Source: Pyrodictiaceae archaeon
Lineage (GTDB): Archaea > Thermoproteota > Thermoprotei_A > Sulfolobales > Pyrodictiaceae
Assembly (NCBI GenBank): GCA_027046105.1
Contig: JALTZQ010000103.1
Location: 1-10,918, forward strand
Length of the DNA stretch: 10,918 nucleotides
Direction: 5' to 3'
Under the pieces are notes generated by a model. The model was not told the DNA's origin. It was given only the letters and a program-made list of their open reading frames with translations, and did not search any database. Below, in pieces: positions 6,039-10,918 of this stretch. A program made the translations under genes and the position numbers. Each line of letters opens with the position of its first letter. The stretch's first letter is position 1.

Positions 6039-6536
6039 TTACAGGTTAGCACCATCCATTATACCCTTACTATCCCTGGACTCTGCTGGTATTTGTGCCT
6101 CCTCCTCCAAGTACTCATCTAGGCCAATCACCGTCACGAAGAGGATGCAACGTGTGAATCCCGACCTAAGTAGTTCAATAATCTCTCTACTAAGTGTGGA
6201 GGATGCACGACCAGTACTACATAGTATGGCGTCGCGGCAATTACCACTTGCTCTTATGATGGGTTTTTTCCAGTCACCACACTTACCATGAAGCTTCTCT
6301 ACACGTACAATGCCGTCAGCATCCATGGCTATGAGGATGGCTGCAGCCAAGCATGTCTTCCTTTCAACGCATTGTCTACAATTTTTCTTGCTCGGTTTGG
6401 CTGAGACGCATACAATACAGTCACCGCGTGGCGTAAGCCTGGCCTCCTCAACGACCTCCAATGTAGTCTCATGGGTAGCAGCTATGTTTGGGTGCCCCTT
6501 ACCTTTGTAAGCCCTCAGACAAATACATGTAGGCAT
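6039..6536 (-). CDS. DUF371 family protein, cysteine-rich
   Basis: 165 residues from ATG at 6534-6536. The N-terminal block GHPNIAATHETTLEVVEEARLTPRGDCIV (14-42) is the archaeal DUF371 signature, and AILCSTGRASSTLSREIIELLRSG (103-126) fits its second conserved half. The function is unknown; these are soluble, widely conserved archaeal proteins. This copy has eleven cysteines, with C40 and C43 followed by C53, C56 and C62 (spacing C-x2-C, then C-x2-C-x5-C), which suggests a metal site or disulfides. The frame can start at TTG 6555-6557. ATG was preferred because minus-strand GTATAGG (6561-6567) lies about 28 nt upstream, fitting leaderless mRNA; an ATTAAC element at about 6585 would fit the TTG equally well. 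It is the first gene of the nadK-nob1 run. Confidence 0.75.
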   Translation of the reverse strand: MPTCICLRAYKGKGHPNIAATHETTLEVVEEARLTPRGDCIVCVSAKPSKKNCRQCVERKTCLAAAILIAMDADGIVRVEKLHGKCGDWKKPIIRASGNCRDAILCSTGRASSTLSREIIELLRSGFTRCILFVTVIGLDEYLEEEAQIPAESRDSKGIMDGANL

Positions 6537-6560
6537 AATTTCCGTGGAGGTTGCCAATTC

Positions 6561-6567
6561 CCTATAC
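6561..6567 (-). promoter_or_regulatory. TATA box of the DUF371-nadK-nob1 operon
   Basis: Minus-strand GTATAGG, centred about 28 nt upstream of the ATG at 6536, as expected for a leaderless archaeal transcript. A second A/T-rich site (CATTAAC, about 6583-6589) is the alternative if the TTG at 6557 is used. Confidence 0.4.
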
Positions 6568-6608
6568 TCCCTCTTCCCGAGTGTTAATGGCTAGCTCTCC
6601 CTAGACTG

Positions 6609-6619
6609 TTCCCAGGGAA
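6609..6619. promoter_or_regulatory. Perfect palindrome in the divergent DUF371/pcm intergenic region
   Basis: TTCCC-A-GGGAA, an 11-bp perfect palindrome, sits midway between the promoters of the DUF371 operon and pcm. It could be an operator for a dimeric regulator. A palindrome this short can occur by chance. Confidence 0.22.
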
Positions 6620-6664
6620 GGCTAAAGGGTGTTCGAGGGGAGGGGTTATTGGGTAGAACCTTGG

Positions 6665-6670
6665 CTTTAA
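6665..6670 (+). promoter_or_regulatory. TATA box of pcm
   Basis: CTTTAA, centred about 21-22 nt before the TTG start of pcm, fits a leaderless or near-leaderless transcript. It would also drive the downstream genes if the block is an operon. Confidence 0.45.
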
Positions 6671-6688
6671 TGGTGGGTGTAGAGGGTT

Positions 6689-7384
6689 TTGGAGTGTAGT
6701 AGTGAGTGGCTTGAAGAGCAACGTAAAAAACTTGTCGAGAGACTTCGCATGGAGGGAGTTATTCGATCACCGAGTGTTGAGCAAGCGATGCTACGTGTGC
6801 CTAGAGAGTTGTTTGTCCCGGAGGACTTGAGGTGCGAAGCTTACGTTGACCAACCGCTCCCCATAGGTTATGGTCAAACTATCAGTGCACCCCACATGGT
6901 TGCCATTATGTGTGAGGAGGCAAGACTAGGTATAGGTATGAAGGTGCTCGAAGTAGGGACGGGATCCGGGTATCATGCAGCAGTGATGGCGGAAATAGTT
7001 GCACCTAGTGATGCCCCAAGGCAGGAATGGGGTCACGTGTACAGTATTGAGAGGCTACCAGAGCTAGCGAAGAGAGCTATGGCGAATCTACGTAGGGCAG
7101 GGTATAGCGATAGGGTCACAGTGGTAGTTGGTGATGGGACTAAGGGGTATCCAGAGAAAGCCCCTTATGACCGTATAGTTGTTACTGCAGCTGCACCAGA
7201 ACCACCGAAACCCCTTATCGAGCAATTGAAGCCGGGAGGTATAATGGTTATACCAGTTGGGGATAGCTTCCTCCAATACCTCTACGTTATAGAGAAGAAG
7301 AGCGATGGTACACTAGACTATAAGCGTGTCACGCCATGCCTATTCGTCCCGCTTATAGGTGAGTATGGGTGGAAGATAAGCTAA
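6689..7384 (+). CDS. pcm: Protein-L-isoaspartate O-methyltransferase
   Basis: 231 residues. GYGQTISAPHM (60-70), the SAM-binding motif VLEVGTGSGYHAAVM (86-100), the acidic VYSIERLPELA (117-127), VVVGDGTKGYPEKAPYD (145-161) and the C-terminal VPLIGEYGW (220-228) are those of PCMT as in Pyrococcus. The enzyme methylates isoaspartyl residues with S-adenosylmethionine so that damaged proteins can be restored, which matters in hyperthermophiles. The segment at about 103-115 (VAPSDAPRQEWGH) is a few residues longer than I recall for the Pyrococcus enzyme. The start is TTG at 6689; the preceding GAGGG is too close to be a good ribosome binding site, but the TATA spacing suits leaderless initiation. 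The N-terminal helix aligns with family members from about residue 7. It is the first gene of the + strand block. Confidence 0.93.
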   Translation: MECSSEWLEEQRKKLVERLRMEGVIRSPSVEQAMLRVPRELFVPEDLRCEAYVDQPLPIGYGQTISAPHMVAIMCEEARLGIGMKVLEVGTGSGYHAAVMAEIVAPSDAPRQEWGHVYSIERLPELAKRAMANLRRAGYSDRVTVVVGDGTKGYPEKAPYDRIVVTAAAPEPPKPLIEQLKPGGIMVIPVGDSFLQYLYVIEKKSDGTLDYKRVTPCLFVPLIGEYGWKIS

Positions 7385-8584
7385 ATGAGGAGCCTTTCCC
7401 TCCATAACTCTTCTCTCTGGGTTTGTGGCCTCCGGGAGTGTATTGTCTTGGGGAAATGTGTTATTTGTGGCAGGGAGGATGTCGTTATTAGTGATTCGCT
7501 AAACGTGTGTACAACGTGTTTACGTCAGAAACCACGAGAAGCACTTGCTATTGTACGGCGTAGGAGGATAGCGTGGCGCTCCAAGCTGAGGCTCCCTATC
7601 TCTAGGCCTACGAGTGGGTTGCAGTGTAGGATATGTGTGAACGAGTGTAGGATTCCCGAAGGGGCTACAGGCTATTGTGGTGTATGGCGTGCACGTGGTG
7701 GCCGCTTGGAGCCATTGGCTGGCAAGGATAAGCTCGTGGTGTATACGTACTTGGATCCTCATCCAACTAATTGTGTTGCTACACCGGTTTGCCCAGCGGC
7801 TACGGCTAGGGGGTACCCAGACTATACATTCACGGAGGGCGTTGAATACGGGTTCTATAACCTAGCTGTCTTTCTAGGTGGGTGTCCTCTGGATTGCGTA
7901 TTTTGCCAGAACTGGGAGCATAAACTAATAGTTAGTGGTGGAGAGCCGCGGAGAGGTTACGTTAAGACGGCTAATGACCTCGTTAGTGAGAGTCTTGATC
8001 CTAGAGTAACTTGTATATGTTATTTTGGCGGAGATCCAACTCCACATACACCCTTGCTTCTCCAGGTTTCTAGGAGGGTACTTGAGGAAAACAAGTCCAA
8101 GTTGCCCAAGAGGATATGTTGGGAAACTGATGGTCTAGTGAACCCAGCCATAATGAGGCAAATGGCTTGGTTAAGCCTTGTATCTGGGGGTATTGTCAAG
8201 ATTGACTGGAAAGCATGGACACCGAGCATCTATGAAGCGTTGACGGGGGTTGATGGAGAGAAGGCGGTTAAGAGGCTTAAAGAGAATGCAAGAGTAGTTG
8301 CTGAGATGGGTGTTAAGAGGTCTAATCCTCCTCTTCTAGTCGTTAGTGTCCTTCTAGTGCCAGGGTATGTTGATGTAGAGGAGGTACGGCATATTGCTGA
8401 GTATGTTGCTGGTCTGCCTAGTAATGTGCCTATGGTGCTTCTTGCCTTTCACCCCGATCACGTGATGAGGGATTTGCCGCCAACGAGTAGACGACACATG
8501 GAGGAGGCTGTAAGAGCTGTACGTGAAGCTGGTGTTAGAGAGGTATACATTGGTAACGAGTGGCTTTTAGGCCCCTACTACTAG
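7385..8584 (+). CDS. AmrS/PflA-like radical SAM protein with extra cysteine motifs
   Basis: 399 residues. The radical SAM cluster is C167-x3-C171-x2-C174 in GGCPLDCVFCQNWEHKL, and CYFGGDPTPH (212-221) matches the second SAM-binding stretch. Before it are a probable zinc knuckle, C25/C28 with C42/C45; CRICVNECRIPEGATGYCG (C81, C84, C88, C98), as in AmrS-type proteins; and PTNCVATPVCP (C130, C136), where I expect AmrS itself to have no cysteines. This points to a radical SAM enzyme of the AmrS/PflA-activase-like group, probably with auxiliary metal or Fe-S sites. The substrate is unknown. ATG at 7385 follows the pcm stop directly (TAAATG). The first 21 residues look unlike protein, and TTG at 7448, with GGGAG 9 nt upstream, is a good alternative that begins just before the zinc knuckle. 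In line with pcm and the DUF1464 gene. Confidence 0.82.
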   Translation: MRSLSLHNSSLWVCGLRECIVLGKCVICGREDVVISDSLNVCTTCLRQKPREALAIVRRRRIAWRSKLRLPISRPTSGLQCRICVNECRIPEGATGYCGVWRARGGRLEPLAGKDKLVVYTYLDPHPTNCVATPVCPAATARGYPDYTFTEGVEYGFYNLAVFLGGCPLDCVFCQNWEHKLIVSGGEPRRGYVKTANDLVSESLDPRVTCICYFGGDPTPHTPLLLQVSRRVLEENKSKLPKRICWETDGLVNPAIMRQMAWLSLVSGGIVKIDWKAWTPSIYEALTGVDGEKAVKRLKENARVVAEMGVKRSNPPLLVVSVLLVPGYVDVEEVRHIAEYVAGLPSNVPMVLLAFHPDHVMRDLPPTSRRHMEEAVRAVREAGVREVYIGNEWLLGPYY

Positions 8585-8615
8585 TGTCGCAATCCCTAAG
8601 GGCTGAGCTCGCTCC

Positions 8616-9779
8616 TTGCCACGCGTGATAGGTATAGATCCTGGAACAAAGAGTATGGATATTTTCGGCTTTGATGACGAGACGGGCGAGGTTTTCCTCG
8701 ACGAGGTTATACCACGGGATATTGTTACTGTGGATCCAGAGCAGCCTATACACGTTATCCGTGAAAGTATAGAGAGGATTGGCGGTATTGATGCTATTGT
8801 TGCTCCAAGTGGGTATGGACTCCCTCTTCAACCCGCTAAGAGTACTAGTAGAGAGGGCATAGCAGAGGCTACCTTTGTTTCTCCACCTGATGCAGAGAGA
8901 AGGCTAAAGATAATAGGGCTGAGGATGCTCATGGAGAAGCTCTCCTCAAGTGGGCTCCCCGTATGGTTTGTGCCCGGCGTGATCCACTTACCCACAGTGC
9001 CTTGGTGGAGAAAAGCTAATCGTATAGACATGGGTACAGCGGATAAGGTATTCACTGTAGCAGCTCTCCTAGCAAATCTCCTAGATGAGGGTGTAGACCC
9101 TACTACAGTAGATGCTATTGCCGTAGAAGTGGGCTATGCCTATACAGCTGCAATAGCAGTACAGAGGGGTAGGATAGTCGACGGAGTTGGTGGTACAAGT
9201 GGCTATACGGGCTACCTAGGTATGGGGTTCATGGATGCCGAGCTCGCCTATGCATTATGCAGTACCGAGCCTGGGTTTAGCAAAGCGCTTCTATTTCGTG
9301 GTGGAGCAGCAGATATCGCGGGCCTAGAAAACCCCGAAGATATTGAGGAGCTTGGCCGGAGAGCAAGAGCTGGCGATGAGAAGGCTAAGGGAGCGATAGA
9401 AGCCATGGTGGAGGCGGTTCTCAAGGACATAGCTGTACTCTTGGTTTCTGTCCCCAAGCCCCAATATGTCTTTCTTAGTGGTCGGTTCACCCGGACGCAA
9501 TGGTTTATGGAGAAGCTTACGCCAAGGCTACGGGTGTGGCTAGGAGAACACGGAATTGACGCAGAGGTTAGAACCATTAGGAGAAGGGGCAAGAGGGTTA
9601 AGGAAGCTGCTGAGGGAGCAGCAGTAATAGCAAGTGGTATAGTAGGGGGACGTTACCGTAGAATTGTAGAAGCTCTTGCTTTAAGAGAATCTAGTGGCAG
9701 TATCTTCGACAATATATACTTGCCTAACAGTATTGTTGAACGCATGAAAAGGGTCTTTAGGGTGCCATTAACCCCTTGA
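8616..9779 (+). CDS. DUF1464 family protein, predicted ASKHA-fold kinase
   Basis: 387 residues. The N-terminal [17 protein letters not shown] (4-20) is the phosphate-1 loop of the actin/hexokinase-like fold. [12 protein letters not shown] (135-146), [14 protein letters not shown] (169-182) with [14 protein letters not shown] (189-202), [10 protein letters not shown] (284-293) and [18 protein letters not shown] (328-345) give the remaining conserved blocks of archaeal DUF1464 proteins, which have been described as predicted butyrate kinases. ATP-dependent phosphorylation of a small carboxylate or similar compound is plausible; the substrate is not known. The start is TTG at 8616, with only a weak AAGGGCTGAG upstream; GTG at 8625 would still keep the phosphate loop. 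It lies 31 nt after the radical SAM gene and 40 nt before RFAP synthase, so it is probably in the same operon. Confidence 0.83.
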   Translation: MPRVIGIDPGTKSMDIFGFDDETGEVFLDEVIPRDIVTVDPEQPIHVIRESIERIGGIDAIVAPSGYGLPLQPAKSTSREGIAEATFVSPPDAERRLKIIGLRMLMEKLSSSGLPVWFVPGVIHLPTVPWWRKANRIDMGTADKVFTVAALLANLLDEGVDPTTVDAIAVEVGYAYTAAIAVQRGRIVDGVGGTSGYTGYLGMGFMDAELAYALCSTEPGFSKALLFRGGAADIAGLENPEDIEELGRRARAGDEKAKGAIEAMVEAVLKDIAVLLVSVPKPQYVFLSGRFTRTQWFMEKLTPRLRVWLGEHGIDAEVRTIRRRGKRVKEAAEGAAVIASGIVGGRYRRIVEALALRESSGSIFDNIYLPNSIVERMKRVFRVPLTP

Positions 9780-9819
9780 ACCGGAGACCATGAAGGGCAG
9801 GGAGGGTATGGCTTAGGCC

Positions 9820-10839
9820 GTGAGGAAGGAGGACTGTGTAGTTGTCTCAGTACCAGCTCATCTCCATATAGGTAATTATGAGTTAAGCTATAAGTTTGGT
9901 CGCATACTTGGCACACTTGGTATTACAATAGCGTATCCAAGGACAGTTATTGAAGCGTGCCCCTTTAGCGAAGTAGTTGTTGATGGTCCTGGAGCCGACT
10001 TAATCCATCATTTTATTGGGAAGCTTGGTGCTAAGTATGGGGTTCATGTACGTGTAAGGGAGGCTATACCGCGAGGTGTAGGCCTAGGTGGTACAACTGC
10101 TCTCGCTCTTGCCACAGTAGTTGTATTGGCGGCACAGGAGGACAAGGTGCTTACAGTGGTTGATGTAGAGAAGGCCGCTAGCCATCTGGGTAGACTAAAA
10201 TGGAGCAGTTTGGGCCTCTACAGCTTCCTATATGGGGGCTTCATAGCTGATACTGGTCGACGACCCGATCGTCATCCTAGACTTCTCCTACACTACCCTA
10301 TACCACCACAGTGGAGAGTCGTCGTAGTCGTGCTTGAAGATCACGTTGAAAGGATAAGGAGGCTCAAGCAGAGAGAAGATGAGATATTGGAGAGTCTAGA
10401 GAAGGCCCCTGACGAGTATACAGCGAGAGTCGCACGTACTGCATTATCTGGGATAATGGCGTGTATAGTCGAGGAAGACTATAATTGCTTTGTGGAATCA
10501 ATTGCAGAGTATAATCGTGTGCTTGGGGAGTACTGGATGAGGCATGGCCAAGAGACTACATATTGTTGTAATGAGGCGGAGGAGCTATACCAGCTACTAT
10601 ACGAGTCTCATAGGATACCACTCTTGCAGTCAAGTTGGGGGCCAACACTATGGACTATAGTGGAGAATCGTTGGCGTGCACAACACGTCTACGAGACTGT
10701 GGTCAACTGGGTGCAGAAGAGGGGAATAAAAGCCACGGTATGGATTACAAGGCCGGATAATCATGGTGCTGTGGTTATACCGGGCAATGTGGTGGGGTGG
10801 AAAGCTAGAAACCCAGTGCAGGGCTGCAAAACACCCTGA
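9820..10839 (+). CDS. Beta-ribofuranosylaminobenzene 5'-phosphate synthase (GHMP fold)
   Basis: 339 residues. VSVPAHLHIGNYEL (9-22), FGRILGTLGITIAYPRTVIE (26-45), the GHMP loop AIPRGVGLGGTTALAL (82-97), LGLYSFLYGGFIADTGR (131-147) and LLQSSWGPTLW (268-278) match archaeal RFAP synthase. This enzyme condenses p-hydroxybenzoate or p-aminobenzoate with phosphoribosyl pyrophosphate, the first committed step of tetrahydromethanopterin and related C1 carriers. The GHMP loop reads GLGGTTAL, whereas my memory of other members is nearer GLGSGTQL. The start is GTG at 9820, after a GGGAGGG (9800-9806) that lies 13 nt away, longer than usual; no other in-frame start is near. It is the last gene of the + block. 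The partners of this enzyme in pterin synthesis are not in the window. Confidence 0.85.
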   Translation: MRKEDCVVVSVPAHLHIGNYELSYKFGRILGTLGITIAYPRTVIEACPFSEVVVDGPGADLIHHFIGKLGAKYGVHVRVREAIPRGVGLGGTTALALATVVVLAAQEDKVLTVVDVEKAASHLGRLKWSSLGLYSFLYGGFIADTGRRPDRHPRLLLHYPIPPQWRVVVVVLEDHVERIRRLKQREDEILESLEKAPDEYTARVARTALSGIMACIVEEDYNCFVESIAEYNRVLGEYWMRHGQETTYCCNEAEELYQLLYESHRIPLLQSSWGPTLWTIVENRWRAQHVYETVVNWVQKRGIKATVWITRPDNHGAVVIPGNVVGWKARNPVQGCKTP

Positions 10840-10876
10840 AGATGTTGTGGGAGTAGGGTTCCGGTTCGAGGAGGGG

Positions 10877-10901
10877 TTTATTCTATTCTTGTCTCCTTCT
10901 C
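10877..10901 (+). terminator. Pyrimidine-rich tract after RFAP synthase, possible terminator
   Basis: A run of almost only T and C (TTTATTCTATTCTTGTCTCC and on) begins 37 nt after the stop, following a purine-rich GAGGAGGGG. Archaeal termination depends on T-rich tracts without needing a hairpin, so this may end the + strand operon. The same bases may be the coding end of a minus-strand gene. Confidence 0.3.
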
Positions 10902-10918
10902 AACATAGGCTACTGAGT
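10878..10918 (-). CDS. Possible C-terminal end of a minus-strand gene (cut by window edge)
   Basis: The minus-strand frame from 10916 to TAA at 10878-10880 reads SVAYVEKETRIE, a charged tail of a normal-looking protein. Twelve residues are too few to be sure or to name a family. The position, 38 nt beyond the stop of a convergent gene, suits the tight packing seen elsewhere. Confidence 0.3.
   Translation of the reverse strand, partial: SVAYVEKETRIE

Noticed and set aside
5965..6510. Plus-strand open frames opposite the DUF371 gene
   Set aside because: The minus frame carries the DUF371 signature; the plus frames are compositional shadows without recognised motifs.
10889..10918. New plus-strand gene starting at TTG 10889
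   Set aside because: The purine-rich GAGGAGGGG is about 13 nt away and only ten codons are visible, with no family likeness; the minus-strand C-terminus is at least as likely.

Overview
The window looks like a compact piece of chromosome from a hyperthermophilic crenarchaeon, most likely of the Desulfurococcales (Pyrodictium/Hyperthermus/Pyrolobus-like); the exact genus is a guess. The gene set is archaeal: ribosomal protein L38e, the rRNA endonuclease Nob1, DUF371, DUF1464 (ASKHA kinase), beta-RFAP synthase and an archaeal-type NAD kinase. Starts are often GTG or TTG, ribosome binding sites are GGTGAT/GGGAGG-like, A/T-rich TATA elements lie about 25 nt upstream of several starts, intergenic gaps are short, and proteins are rich in I/V/L/A/E/R. 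No rRNA, tRNA, CRISPR array or complete mobile element was seen.

Layout. Left end (1-2244): the C-terminal tail of a MoxR-type AAA ATPase on + meets tail to tail, inside one CTAG, a minus-strand pair made of a 12-TM MFS-like transporter and a small 'conserved TM helix' (MscS-related) membrane protein. A divergent promoter region (2245-2379) then separates the transporter from rpl38e (2380-2658). The next 319 nt have no intact gene. They hold overlapping inverted repeats just after rpl38e and, on the minus strand, what looks like the eroded end of a protein-coding gene. Next on + come an EamA-type DMT transporter and a small polytopic membrane protein that may belong to the YwiC-like family.

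Centre (4634-6536, minus strand): DUF371 protein, NAD kinase and Nob1 run in one direction, with nob1 starting one base after the nadK stop. Nob1 again shares a CTAG stop overlap with its convergent neighbour. A divergent intergenic region (6537-6688) leads into the right-hand + strand block.

Right block (6689-10839): protein-L-isoaspartate methyltransferase (pcm), a cysteine-rich AmrS/PflA-like radical SAM protein, a DUF1464 ASKHA kinase and beta-ribofuranosylaminobenzene 5'-phosphate synthase lie head to tail with gaps of 0, 31 and 40 nt, so they may be one operon. RFAP synthase makes the first committed intermediate of tetrahydromethanopterin-type C1 carriers, which makes the two enzymes of unknown substrate next to it the most interesting functional hint in the window. 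The last ~40 nt may hold the C-terminus of a further minus-strand gene.

Nothing here is a clear-cut new system. The best leads are the eight-codon leader ORF that overlaps the rpl38e start, the eroded coding relic at 2735-2977, and the radical SAM / DUF1464 / RFAP synthase block.
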